Below the pieces are notes generated by a model. It did no database searches. It worked only from the letters and a program-made list of their open reading frames with translations, and was not told where the DNA came from. A program made the position numbers and the translations under genes. This document shows, piece by piece, positions 1-12,251 of a DNA stretch of 64,000 nt. Numbering within the stretch: the stretch's first letter is position 1; each line of letters opens with the position of its first letter. The stretch is from Eutypa lata (taxonomy: Eukaryota; Ascomycota; Sordariomycetes; Xylariales; Diatrypaceae). Where the stretch lies: contig JAKULF010000010.1 in assembly GCA_022661535.1 (NCBI GenBank), positions 1,488,001 through 1,552,000 on the forward strand, read 5' to 3'.

Positions 1-235
1 CTCTGGCTTTACCCAGAGCAGCGCTACGGACGACGAAGCAGATGGTGGCTCGTCTGCGATCCCCAATAACCAATCCGGCGTTGGGTTTCGAGCGCCGCCC
101 CCGGGCTTCGAATTCTCCCCCATGGTCCGGCGCACGAACTCCGGCGGCAATGGCGAGATGGCGAGCGATGTTAGTAGCGGTAGTGATCGTAGTCTCAAAA
201 GCGCCCGAGAGTCGATGAGTCCTTCTCCCACTTAA
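1..235 (+). CDS. C-terminal end of an unidentified protein (partial)
   Basis: An open frame enters from the left edge (first full codon at base 2) and stops at TAA 233-235, giving about 77 residues. The composition is rich in Ser, Gly, Asp and Pro, with a phosphorylation-like tail ending in SPSPT. Codon use is GC-rich at third positions like the other genes here, which supports coding. No domain is visible, so no function is assigned. The next 1.3 kb has no convincing continuation, so this is probably the true 3' end of a gene lying mostly outside the window. Confidence 0.5.
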   Translation, partial: SGFTQSSATDDEADGGSSAIPNNQSGVGFRAPPPGFEFSPMVRRTNSGGNGEMASDVSSGSDRSLKSARESMSPSPT

Positions 236-1597
236 AGCGGCTTGCCTTGTTATGCTCCGTCTTCTTGTGGGGCGGCGTGCGGATTGTTGGTGGTTTCTCT
301 TCGCGGTGTTCTCCTAACTGACAAGGTGGCATGGGATTCCTGCATCTGTCCAGGTTGACTAGGTAGATTGGATTAGGCAACAAAAGTTCTATCCTTTACA
401 ACATGAAAGTATATTCCTGCCTGATAAGTGAGATTTAGACAAACTATGTTTTGATCGTGATTCCTTGCTCGTAGTAGACTCCTCGAAACCGACCATAAGC
501 CGTAACTATTCCATGTATACTTCCTTTACGAGCTATCATATGTAATCGTGAATTGAATTAGAAAATACTGGTTTGATACTGAGTAGGTAATGCAGTGTAG
601 ACTGATGACGTCGGATTTCAAAGCTATTCAACTCTTAATTTAAAGGGGCGAAATGAAACCGTGGCTAGCGGAACGGATTTCGGGCAGATTCCGGAATCCG
701 ATCGAGGATAAGAGCATCCGTGTGTGTGTGTGCGTGTGCGTGTGCGTGTGTGTAGCAATAGGCTCCCAGATTACAGAGTTGCGCTAATTTGACCTAAACT
801 GACTCACTGAGCTGACCAGACGAGGGTCCGGGTATCAGATGATTGGATTCCCATCAGGTATGATCTGTGAAATTACATCAATCCTGCATTGAAAAGTGAT
901 AGCAGCATGCAAGCATGGACATCCCACCGCCCTCCCCCCATGAACGCTAAAAGGCGGGATGGTGGCACGGATGGGTGGTGCTGGGTGCCCTCCAAGGCTC
1001 CAGTTATATATACAGGAACAAGAGCGCACGGGATTCGGGATTCGCGCACAGGTGGACGCTAATCCCGCCGCACTTATACCCAAGCTTCTCCCCCGGAAGT
1101 TGTCGTCGTTGTCGTCGCGCTATGCGTTGCGTCGAGAAAACTTCAGTAGCTAGAGCAAAAACCAAGCAAGCGTGTAGTTAGTTATCGTCATTCCCGAATC
1201 CCTTTCGCCTTATCCCGTGTGTCTCTGGTCCCAACTCCCCGGGTCTTGGTAATGTATGTTTCAGTAAAGGTAGCGCCACCTCAACGGAACGGAAAGACCA
1301 AGCCAAGCCAACGGCGCATCGCATTGCATCGCAACGCATCGCGTGACTGGTGACCTGTTCATCGCATCAACTTGAAACCGCTTGGTATCTGTCTATCTAT
1401 CTATCGTTGTGTACCCTTACCCATATCTGGATCTTGGCCGCTCGCTCTACCTACCATACATACGGTAACGAATAAAACGCCACCGGAAAAGGGTTCTGTT
1501 CTTGCCCCGCCCCTTTTTCTCCTTTTCCATCCAAACCCCCCGTTTCGGGGATTTTACCCCCCCCTCCCCCCTTTCGTCCCGTTCCGTCTCTGCATGG
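236..1597. other. Intergenic region / regulator leader
   Basis: No convincing coding exon was seen on either strand. It holds a TG/CG-rich dinucleotide run (about 719-753), an imperfect GCATCGCA repeat cluster (about 1314-1342), and a long pyrimidine-rich tract (about 1500-1590) directly before the ATG of the Zn2Cys6 regulator. Such CT tracts are common in fungal promoters and 5' leaders. Confidence 0.6.
719..753. repeat. TG/CG dinucleotide microsatellite
   Basis: An alternating TGTGTG / TGCGTG run of about 35 bases in intergenic DNA, a low-complexity sequence with no assigned role. Confidence 0.85.
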
Positions 1598-4500
1598 ATG
1601 GATCTGGCACCAGTAGCACCACCAAGACCACCCCTCTCCAACCAGAGCTCGTCGTCGCCCCAGGACCACAACCAGAACCAACAACAGCGCACCTCGGCGC
1701 CCTACGGCCACGCCTGCGCTAACTGCGCCAAGGCCAAGTGCAAATGTGTTAGCCGCGGCGGCGGCGGCGGACCCCCCGGCCCCGGCACTAAGTGCGAGCG
1801 CTGCTACCGGCTCGGTCGGGAATGCACACCCTCGGCTACGGTGCGGAAGCGGGGGTCTACTCGCCGGTCCGGTGTCAATGGTCGCGGACTACTACTAGGT
1901 AGCGTCAGCAGCGGTAGTAGTGGTGGTGGTGGTGGCGGTGTTAACAGTCATAGTGGAGGAGATACCGCTAGGACGGCACAGCTCGAGGAGAAGCTCGATG
2001 ATCTCGTCTCCTTGCTGAGGTCCCAGCAGGCCTCTACCAGTACGATTGCTGCCGCTGTCGGTAGTGCCGCTGCCGCCGCCGGTGCTGGAGTCGGGGTTGG
2101 AGTTGGCGGCAGCGGTGGTAGTAGTAATAATGGTGGTGGTGGACCTACGCCTCACCAGATCCCGACGCCCGAGTCCAGCACCAGCGAGGACAACATGCCC
2201 CGCCTCCGGCTGCGGGACATCTACCCATTCGCGTCGCTGGCCGGCACCGCGGCCGCGAACCACGTCTCCGCCTCGGCGTGCTACCAGCCCCTGCCCGGTT
2301 CGGCCGCCCCGAACATACCGGAGCTAACCCGCGCGCAGGCCGAGGAGTGCCTGGATATATTTAGGGAGAACCACCTACGGTTCTTTCCGTTCGTGCACAT
2401 CGCGGCCGACATTACGTATGCTTTTTTGTTTGTTTATTTCGTGTCTTTTCGCGTCACCGTTCCTATCCATTTCAAACCCCCCGACCCCGTTCCTCGTCAC
2501 AGTTGGGTACTTAACGAGGTATTTTTTGCTTGCAAGACAGTGAGCTGACACGCCCTTTCCTATCTAGTGCCGAAGAGATACAACGGGATCGGCCGTTCCT
2601 ATGGCTCAATATACGGGCTCTGGGCTGTAAGTCGTCGGTGCAGCAGGCTGCGCAGGGCCAGAGGATACGCGAGATCATCGGGCAGCAGGTACTCGCCAAC
2701 TCGGAGCGGACCATGGACCTCCTGCTCGGACTCCTCGGGTTTCTCGGCTGGTACGTATAAGATTTAGCGGACTTCATGAACTCTTTTGCCTTATCCTGTC
2801 TTTCTTGTCCCCCCCTTCCCTCCCCAGAATTTCAACAGTTATTAATGCATATTCTAGGGGTATGGTACAGGCTATGGGTAGACCGGTCATGGCTGTCTTT
2901 ACGGGCATCGCCACGGGGATGGTGTCGGACTTGCGGCTCGACAAGCCTCCCCACTTTAACCCCCTGAAGGAGGCCCACGCCTTCAAGCCCTACCGGTTCA
3001 CGTGCGCCGCGCCCTGGACTACGACAGAACGTACCTACGAGCAGCGGAGGGCCGTACTTGCCTGCTACGTCATAAGCGCCAAGTGAGTATAAATCCAGAC
3101 CTCGTTTCACGTGTCTTCTTTTCTCCTATCAACGGCACTTTCGACTTTAAAATATGTATTAACGGCTCTGGGGAGGGAGGGCCGGCATCCGGCACTCCCG
3201 AGAATTACGTACAGCAACTTCTATTTTCTCAAGACTCAAATCATGCGCTGGACGCCGCACATGGAGGAGGCCCTGCACAAGCTCTCGGACGAGCCCGAGT
3301 GGCGCGGAGACCAGGTCCTCGCGTTCATCGTCCGGATCTTCAAAGTCCTCGAGGACTTCTCTCACGTCCAGTGGTCCGTCTCCGACTACGGCAGCCGCCC
3401 CTCCGCGCCGAGGCCAACGGCCATGTACTATGTCAAGGCGCTGCGGGCGAACCTGGACGACATCAGACGGAAACTACCGTCTGCGCTGCAGGATGATAGT
3501 ACGTGTATATTTGAGTCTTCCTTGTTTCGTGCTACTTTTTTTTATCTCTTTTATCTTTCGTCTTTGAATCTTCCCTCTATAATGTGTACCGAGTTTTATT
3601 TTGATTTAACTAACCGACTGGTGGCGTGAAACAAACAGGGATGATCCAGACCTATCTCTACTCCGCCGAAGCCCAGATCAACGACCTGCCGATGCAGAGT
3701 CCGATTCCGTCCTCCCCGCCGGGATTTATAGATTTCGGCAGGACTGAGTGTTTCGATCTGTGCGTACGTGCCATCAAAATGTGTCTCGAGAACTATTTCT
3801 CATTTGAACCTGCCGAGTACATTGGGTTTGCCATGCCTGTAAGTGCATCACCTCCCTTTTCATGGCACATAGTTGCCCTTAGTTACCCTTCTCGTATTCC
3901 ACATTATATATGCATCCACCTATCGATAGTCATAAACATTTCCATCCTCCCTCCTACCTCCATGTTCCATCCCTCGCCCTTTTTCTTCCCCGCGAGGTTA
4001 TCCGCTCAATCACACTCAACTCACACTGACACACCATCACAGATGTTCCTACACTATGCGCGCGCGACCCAAATCCTCTACCGCTTGTCGCTGACCGACG
4101 ATCCGGCCTGGGACCGTGCGGCAATCCGCCACACAGTCGACCTAGTCGGGGCGCTCGCCGAGGGCGAAGCCCGCTTCGCGGCCGTCGCACGTGCCGCCGG
4201 CCTGGAGAGCGACGGTCCGGACGGTGGCGATATGTACACCAAGGGCGCCAATGCCCTGCGCGCCACCATACCCATCTGGCGGGCGTCGCTCGAGCACGTC
4301 GCTGCTATCCCCCCGAGCGCCACTACTGCGAGTGCTGGTGGTGCTAGTGGTGCAATTGGTATTGTTAATAATGGGATCAACGGTGATAATAGTAGCAGCG
4401 GTGTTAGTGGAGGCGTTGGAGGTGGAGGAAGTGGTGGCGTTCATTCTAGGGCCGCTACGACGGATATAGAAGGTCCGGTAGATGCCACTATGGGTGACGC

Positions 4501-4636
4501 TGGCGTTGGTGTTATTGCCGATATGAACAGTGTTGAGCTCCCGTCGGCCGACATTATGCAGGACTTTATGATGATGGATTTCGTGGACGATCCGTGGATC
4601 ACCGACTTCTTTACGTGGGAGAGCCCGATGCGGTGA
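1598..4636 (+). CDS. Zn2Cys6 fungal transcription factor
   Basis: This six-exon gene (1598-2415, 2568-2750, 2858-3082, 3215-3498, 3639-3838, 4043-4636) joins in frame to give 767 residues, and every intron is GT-AG. The binuclear zinc cluster is at residues 40-76: C40-x2-C43-x6-C50-x15-C66-x2-C69-x6-C76. The loop between the third and fourth Cys is unusually long and Gly/Pro-rich. Gly/Ser-rich linkers follow, then the fungal-specific regulator middle homology region (about 260-620), with GLLGFLGW and the [11 protein letters not shown] segment typical of PF04082. A Gly/Asn/Ser linker leads to an acidic-hydrophobic C-terminus ([12 protein letters not shown]) that looks like an activation domain. 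I chose the start at 1598 because upstream in-frame codons lie in a CT-rich leader. It is expected to be a nuclear DNA-binding regulator. Its position beside a decarboxylase and two transporters suggests, but does not prove, pathway-specific control. Confidence 0.92.
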
Positions 4637-5112
4637 TCAGACACCGTGAGGTGAATCCATGAGGGCGGTGGATATATATCATTGGAGATGAATATCTGTT
4701 GAGGATGAATGTGTATATCAAATCAAACTCCACTGAGTGTAAAATACTTAGCATACATGGCTGGCTACAAATCCCGACTCCGGGGTCAGGGGGTTAATTA
4801 TATGAATGAAAGGGAATAATCTCCCTCCTCATCATTACTACTGTATTATCTGTCATACGCTTCACATACCGCGAAATCATGCTTTCTAATGGACGCAAGG
4901 CACTCAAACATTAGAAAGAAGGGGAAAATAGCACGTATCTTTCTAGCCATGGAATATTTCCATGTAGTCTAGACGATGTTGCGGACGTCGCGAATGCGGC
5001 TAGTATATACACCCTGCTCACTTGAAAGAGTTGTCTAACATGAGATAAGTACCCATTGACGTACACCCAGAGAGAGAGCATAATTCTTTATTTGTTATAT
5101 TTTTCACACGAT
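4637..5112. other. Convergent intergenic region
   Basis: This is the 3' flank shared by the convergent regulator and decarboxylase genes. It is AT-richer than the flanking exons, with no coding signal or RNA gene seen. Confidence 0.6.
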
Positions 5113-6811
5113 TTACAGCTTCGAGCGGAAAGTATCCTCTAGCCCCTGCTCTATGCTGAGTTTCTTTCCTAACTCGACGACTTCATCCAACAGAAGTTTC
5201 ACGTTGTCGATTGTGGTGAGCGGATTGCCATTCATGGTGCGAAGAACGAAGACGGGGTGGTCTCTAGGTATGAGCGGGTGGGCCACTCGTCGTAACGGGA
5301 ACCCATGGATGAAGAACTTGCCTCCGTTCTGTATGGTCATTTTTATAGTCTTGTTGATCTCGTTGAGCTTGTCCATGGTAGTCGACTCTACCCGTATTCC
5401 ATTTTGCTGCATACTGCGAGGCATGAATAGCATGATGCAGGCATTTATATCCGTCTCGTTCAAGAGGATGAGATCAGGCCGACCCCGAATCTCAGTTTGA
5501 ATCTTCGCTGTCAATGCCAGCCGATCATCGATCAGCCTTTCTATGCCTTCTTGACCGAAGTATTTTATCGTAGCCCACAGCTTTAACGCGTCGAAGGCTT
5601 TCGACCCGATAAAAGGTGTGATTTGGCCCAGAGACCACTGAGTCTTCAGGATTAGCTCCGTCGTTGCTCCGACCTTTGCAAGGGCTTTTCAATGTTAGCA
5701 TTATTCTATAAATATATGTATGAATACATGCACTTACTACTTGGATCTTTGAATAGAACAAACGAGCAAGTATATGTCACCCACAGAGCTTTGTGTGGGT
5801 CAATAGTAACAGAGTCGGCCTTTTCGATACCTTTCAGCTTGTGCCGATGGGTCCTAGAGAATGCCAGGCAGCTGCCATGGCACGCATCTACATGGAACCA
5901 GACTTTCTTCTTGTTGAGAATGTCGGCAATGTCACTCAAGTTGTCGATGCACACTATGGAATTGTTAGAGTTTAGTAGTTCTCCAGGAAGTATCTATCTC
6001 GAAATAATGACTTACTAGTTCTTGAGTCTCCGGCATAAGCTACACATGCCATTACGTGACGCCCGGCAGCACGCTCCCCATCGATGCATCTCTCAAGCTC
6101 CGGAAGGATTATACGAAAGTGATCATCCACCGGAACTCGGACGACATTTGCTCCTCCCAGACTAAGGGAAGAGAGCGCAGACCGGATCGAGTAATGCTCG
6201 ATGACGTCCGGCACGAGCACGCGTATATCTTTAGGCAAAACGGGCAAGCCCTCGACACCCGAGCCAGGAAATAGGGCTTCACGCGCTGCTATCAAGGCGA
6301 CGGCATTGCTCAGGCTGCCGCCGACGGTCAGGACACCGCCTATGTCGAGCGAGTTCTGATATGTGTTGGGCACATCGTAACCCAGGTTGGACCGCAGCCA
6401 GTGGACAACTTCCATCTCGGTGAACGTCGCCGCCGGCGATGTCACGTCCTGGTTGCACAGGTTCTGCCCGAGCAGCGGGACCATTAGGGCGGCCCCAAGG
6501 CTAGGGACGCTATTTCCGGAGTCCGGGAAGCCGACCCAGTTCGGGCTGCCCCAGTGCACGCTACCCCGTGCTATGTGGCGGAACTCATCCAGGAGATCCT
6601 TGTAGCCAGCACCCGTCCGGGGCAGGTCCGAGAACTGCACCGACGTTGGTGTTGGCCGGGGGTCCTCGCGAACTTCGGGTTGGGTCCGGAAGCCGAGACC
6701 TATCTTCAAAATTTCCTGGAAGAAGTCGTTGACCTTTGGCGACCCGGCCTGGAACGGCCCCATGAAATCGACTTCGTCATGCTTCCCGTTAAACGCCGAC
6801 TTTTGAGGCAT
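5113..6811 (-). CDS. PLP-dependent group II decarboxylase
   Basis: Three exons on the minus strand (6811-6016, 5953-5738, 5684-5113), with introns of 62 and 53 nt, encode 527 residues. The family is PF00282, which includes aromatic amino acid, glutamate and related decarboxylases. Evidence is the HVDACHG segment, whose D288 should contact the PLP ring nitrogen, and IDPHK, in which K320 should form the PLP Schiff base. The N-terminal HWGSPNWVGFPDSGNS segment matches the family's substrate-side region, and the C-terminal part (ALKLWATIKYFGQEG) is also family-typical. Length fits soluble fungal members. Family knowledge says it removes CO2 from an amino acid to give an amine, but substrate cannot be read from the sequence. 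It is convergent with the Zn2Cys6 regulator and diverges from the MCT-like transporter, with 1.2 kb between their start codons. Confidence 0.92.
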
Positions 6812-7979
6812 GCTGAAGTAGTGTATAGTAACAACAGAGTGTATAGTTTACTCTGAACCTCCCTCGAAAGGTGTGCGATAATACAGGAGAATCGGAAATT
6901 TTATATGCCTGGATACAGCCCCTGAGGGTTCGAGGGATCACGGGATTTACGGTGTTCCCAGTCAAGTCTCGCTTTCACATGGTGGACCTATGCATTCTGC
7001 AGTTTTATTCCTGCAGTATCATGCAAGACTTCATGAGTCACTGTCGATATCAAGTATATGTGTGACAACCTCTGGCAGAAAGGGTGTGGGAATGGCTTCT
7101 GTCAGCCTCTTGGCACCCCGGACTTCTCTGCACACCTGCAGGGTGCCGTACAAGGGGTACAAGGGGGGCTCATCCTTGACCCTGTCGCAGATCAGTCCTG
7201 CTGTGTGACCGCCACAACTTGTACCTGGCATGACATTGTGTTTTAATACAAAGAAGTGCTTATGTATACGGCGAATGTCTAGTAAGGTATGTTGGTATAA
7301 TTATTGCTATAGTAAAAGGACTTATGTCTTACTTGTGATTTGCTTTGGAAGATCATTTCTCGTACTACATTCGGGTCTGGTCATCTGATCTGGTAAGCGT
7401 AGGATGCGTGATGGGTCTCGATGTACGAGCCGCATTAACCTCCGTGGTGCTGACGTGTAAGAAGCAATAGGCATGTAATGTCCTTTAACTAGTAGGGGTG
7501 TTCTCACTGGGGAGTTGACCGTTAGTACATGTCTTTATGGAGACTTGGTGAAAACCCCCAACCGTCCTTTCCTTCAGGTAAACCATAGCGTTCAGGTTTC
7601 GATGTTTCTAGTAGGTAAAGTTAGGTAGTTCGTCATAGAAATTGTTGTCAACCGCATTATCCATTGCCATCCATGTCTGCCCTTGCCCCTTGCCCCGCGC
7701 CCCACTATTTATAGAAGCGAGAGGGGAAACTTCGAGCACATACTCAAATAGACGAAGTCACATGCGAGACCAATGCTCGAGATCTCTTCTTATAATGGTA
7801 TGGTTACTGTAGGACTTGGTATTTCACTGGAAATGGCTTACCAAGTAGTCCAGTCGCTCAATAACATCGGAGCTAAGTAGTGTTAATCCGAGCCAGTCAG
7901 GCATCTCAATGTCAGAGAGTAATACCCCCCCTTCTACAACCCCTAGGACTCTGTCGACATCTTTTAGAAGGGGAGAACC
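6812..7979. other. Divergent intergenic region
   Basis: This region lies between the divergent decarboxylase and MCT-like transporter genes and presumably carries both promoters. A 66-codon minus-strand ORF at 7031-7231 has six Cys/His-type residues and a good ATG, but no recognisable family and no signal peptide, so it is left uncalled. Nothing else was seen. Confidence 0.5.
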
Positions 7980-9402
7980 ATGGAGAAATCTTCGAATGAA
8001 AGCCCTGGAGAACCTCATGGGACTGTCGAGCCAATCTCGCCTAGTGATGAGATAGAAGGAGCTCCTCTAGATAGTAGAGCTGGATGGGTTCAGGTTCTTG
8101 TAGCCCAGTAAGGAGCCCTTCTATTATACATTAGACGAAATCTTTTTAACATGAACTTGGCAGCTTGACACTATGGAATTCTTTTGGATACTTCAACAGC
8201 TTCGGTATCTTCGAGCAGTATTATGCAACGGAGCTCGGACTGAGCCTGTCCACATTATCTTGGACGGGTAGCATCCAAGTGTTTCTCCTCCTGGGCATCG
8301 GCACGTTCTCCGGAAGACTATTCGATGCTGGATACTTCCGATCGCTCGTAGCCGTTGGGGCGTTTCTGCAGCTGCTCGGGATCTTTATGACCTCGTTAGC
8401 TACTCAGTACTGGCAGGTCTTCCTGGCTCAGGGCCTCTGCACCGGCATCGGCGCCGGTATCATCTATTGCCCCGTCATGGCTAACGTCTCGATCTATTTC
8501 GACAAGAGGCGAGCACTAGCTATCGCGATCGTGACGAGCGGTACGGCCACCGGCGGGGTAGTCTACCCTGTTATTGCGCAGCAACTTCTGCCGAAGGTCG
8601 GCTTTGGGTGGACGGTGCGGTGCATGGGATTTGTCATGTTATTTAATTTTGTCATCATTGCCTTTTTCTCACACTCTCGACTACCTCCCCGACAAAGCGG
8701 ACCGTTGATTGAGTTGGCTGCGTTCCGAGAGCTGCCGTATGCTCTATTCACCATCGGCATATTTCTCAGTCTCTGGGCTGTGTATATCGGCTATACTTAC
8801 GTGCGTTATATCTCATTGCTCTAGAGGTATGGGTAGACATTATACTGATGGTACGATAGATAAATCACTATGGGGTCGCCGTTGTGGGCATGGACTCTAT
8901 ATCCTCTCTTACCATCCTACTAATCCTAAACGCGCTCGGGTGTCCCGGTAGAGTAATCCCGGCCCTTATATCCGACGCATTTACAGGACCCTTCCATACT
9001 GTCGTCCCATTGGTACTGAGTTCCGCAATCCTGTACTTTGGTTGGATAGGCATTCAGTCATCAAGCAGTCTAATCGCATTTGCCGTATTATTTGGTTTCG
9101 TCAACGGCGGGGTCCAAGGAATGCTCATGGCTGGGCTCCCTAGTCTAACGACGGACCTCGCGAAGATGGGTACTAGGACGGGAATGATCTTGTCTATCGC
9201 CTCTGTCGCAACGCTGACTGGCCCTCCTGTAGCCGGCGCTCTAATTGAGGCTGGCGGCGGTCACTACTTGTACTTGCAGATATGGGGCGGGATCTCTATG
9301 GCTTTGAGTGCTTGCTTTCTTGCTGGTGCGAGTCTCGCCCGGCGGTCCCTTAAAGCTAGTAGCTGCACAACACAGAACGCTGAGCATGAAGGCTTGCCAT
9401 AG
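7980..9402 (+). CDS. MCT-like major facilitator transporter (monocarboxylate porter family)
   Basis: Three exons (7980-8107, 8164-8800, 8860-9402), joined by introns of 56 and 59 nt, give 435 residues. After a short Ser/Glu-rich cytosolic N-terminus there are about 12 hydrophobic segments. The first contains WNSFGYFNSFGIFEQYY, and the loop FDKRRALAIAIVTSGTATGG is the typical TM4-TM5 signature of fungal SLC16-like MFS proteins. The second half ends with RTGMILSIASVATLTGPPVAGAL. The ATG at 7980 is favoured because it opens into the acidic leader and the GWVQVLVA start of TM1. The predicted location is the plasma membrane, with a monocarboxylate or related small acid as the family substrate. The real substrate is unknown. 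It lies between the decarboxylase and a second transporter, all within 8 kb. Confidence 0.9.
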
Positions 9403-10378
9403 TTAATGATGGCACTACGATAGAGATAAGCTGTAAATTTACTTAACGAAGTATACAGTTCGCCCAAATAGATATCTATTCGACTGTCTTCGTGTGCGCG
9501 AGATCTACGGATTAGTTAAGATTTTCACTGAGATCTCATCATTAGTATGACTCAGGTGACATTCAAGGGGGTTGATAATACACGTCAGCAAGCGGAAGAA
9601 GACCTTGACTACGATTCACCCTTAGAACTATACAATGTCCAAAAAGAAAAAAGAAGAAAAAAAGATTACGGGATTCGAACAACAAAAAGGAAACAGCAGC
9701 GATGCACTTACGACCATGTGCGTAGCAAGTTGTCAAATTCCATGCAGACCACATAGCCGACGTTGTTTTTTTTTTTGAGAGGTCGCGATAATTTGATCGC
9801 CCCTGGAGGAAAGAAGGAAGAATCGTCTACCGAAACTTTGTCATATCTTCAAAGCATTATTTCAGATCTTGTATCGTCTATTTATTAAGACTTTTCAATT
9901 TAGTACGGAAATCATGATATATAGTAAATCATAAAAGGATAAGTCAAAGGAAAAGAAGAGATGTAGGACGTAATAGGGAAGGTGGATATAACGAAGTAAA
10001 AAATATATAAAAAAACCCCGATCCGACATAGATATATCATAATTATAGCCCAGAATGATAGTACGTCGATTCATAATTGATGCGTCGTGTTTCATCGGTT
10101 GACTTGCAAGTTCGGCGTTGGGAATATCGTGTAAGTATTCAGCGAAACCCGCAAATGCATGTCGTGAGATGGCCCCACAGTCCGGATTTCAGGAAAGGGG
10201 TCTAGATTCCGCACCTAATATTCACAACTCCGTAGTAAGATTCTTCACTTCTGATCATTTGCAAACTCATATAAGAGCAAAAGCCAATCTCGTACCTATT
10301 TCCTGAAGATGTTCTCCAGACACCATCTGAGCTTATCGAATTTTGGAGGTGTAAATTTAGGCATTCGTGGAATACGCA
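9403..10378. other. Intergenic region, AT-rich
   Basis: No gene was seen. It holds A-rich and T-rich runs near 9640-9665 and 9766-9776 and an AT-rich block at about 9850-10080. A minus-strand B-box-like sequence near 9670 was considered as a tRNA and rejected. Confidence 0.55.
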
Positions 10379-12213
10379 ATGTCAACTACAGCTACAACGA
10401 CGCCGATAGACATTACAAGTCCTATACCCACATTAGCTGATATGGACAAGACGATACAGCCCAGCGAAGGGTCGAGCTTCGAGCAGGAGCATCGAGCATC
10501 AGCCCAGATGGATTCGAAATCGGTATCGATGCCGAGTGAGGTGGTGGAGGAAGAGAAGGAAGAGACAAATTATATTGTGGGCATGAAACTCATGGTTCTC
10601 ATGACTGGTATAACTGTTGTTACTCTTCTCATTATGATAGATATATCTATCATCGCCACAGTAGGTAGACTCAACAAGATGACCCCACATATGATGTGAT
10701 ACTGGGAAACACCCAAATACAGCCCCGGGTGCTAAAAATTCGACTATAGGCGATCCCCCAGATCACGAGTGATTTCCACCGCCTCGAGGATATTGGGTGG
10801 TACATCAGCGCGTACCAACTTTCCAGGTGAGTTGAGCTCGAATTATCTGAATATTTTACCTATCCGCCGAACTTCGCTGACTCCTCCGTTTTCTACTACC
10901 TGATTCTACAGTGCCGCCCTACAGCCACTTACCGGGAAGCTATACACGTATCTCAGCTCGAAGGTACAGTTGGCCCCTTTCTTGCAACTGCCTGCTCATT
11001 TTTTTTTTTTTTTCAACTGCGCGCTACGTCCAAATAGATAACCCAAAAAGCTAACCCCGTTTGTCTTTCCCTACCCAGTGGGTATTTATATTCTTCTTCA
11101 TAATCTTCGAGTTCGGCTCGTTGATATGCGGCGTCGCCAACTCCTCCACTATGTTCATCGTCGGCCGGGCTATCGCCGGACTGGGCTCTTCGGGCCTGGC
11201 GAACGGTAGTCTGACGGTCATCGCGGGAGCCACGCCGCTCGATAAGCGACCATGTAGGTTAAACCGCCCCCCTCCGATGCCAAGTACCTACCTAAGCAGG
11301 GGAAGAAGCACACAATTAACTGGCTTGCGCTATAAGTATATACAGGGCTCGTGATGGGAAGTACGTATATTCTCCGCTGAGGAACTTCAGCTGTCTTGTC
11401 TGTCAATGAGTCGAGATGCTGATGCATAGTGTACTGCAGTTGGTCAAATCGGTATCATCCTAGGCCCGCTCCTCGGAGGCATTTTCACCCAATACGTGAC
11501 GTGGCGATGGTGTGAGTGTCCATCGAAAACCCCTGCCAACATCCAATATCCATCTATCTATTCCCTTGCACGCAGGTATCTATTCCCGTGAGTACTAAAT
11601 TAACGCCGTCATTACTCTGTCCAGGTTTCTTCATCAACCTCCCCCTCGGCGGACTCGCAGGGATCATGCTCCTCTTCATCAACATACCCGACCAGACGAT
11701 CAAGCAGCGCTTCTCCGCCCGCCTATTGCGCGACCTGATCCCGAAGCTCGACCTCCCGGGCTTCGCGCTCTTCGCCCCAGCAGCCGTCATGTTTCTTCTA
11801 GCGCTGCAGCTCGGCTCCTCTTCTTCCTCCTCTTCCTCCTCCGGTGGTGGTGGGTGGGGCTCGCCGCAAGTAATCGGCCTGTTCTGCGGGGCCGGCGCAA
11901 CTGCTATCCTCTTCGGCTTCTGGGAGCACCGCGTAGGCGACGCCGCTATGGTGCCCCTGTCGATACTGCGGCAGCGCGTCGTCTGGGCTAGCACGCTGCA
12001 CTTCGTTTTCCTGTTCATCGTGACCACGGGGGGCAGCAACTTCCTCCCCGTCTACTTCCAGTCGGCGAAGGGCCTCGGCCCGACGATGAGCGGCGTCTAC
12101 ATGTTCCCTGCGATCGGGAGCCAGCTGGTTTTTGTTATTGGTTCGGGGATTTTGGGTATGCGGGGTTTTCCCTTTTTTTCTTTTGTCCCTTCACTTTCTT
12201 CTCTTTGCCTCTG

Positions 12214-12251
<38 letters not shown>

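Noticed and set aside
9660..9775. Minus-strand tRNA-like sequence with GTTCGAATCCC (B box) followed by a T run
   Set aside because: The T stem does not pair beyond one or two bases, the acceptor stem has no complementary 5' strand and the A box is poor, so a folded tRNA is not supported.
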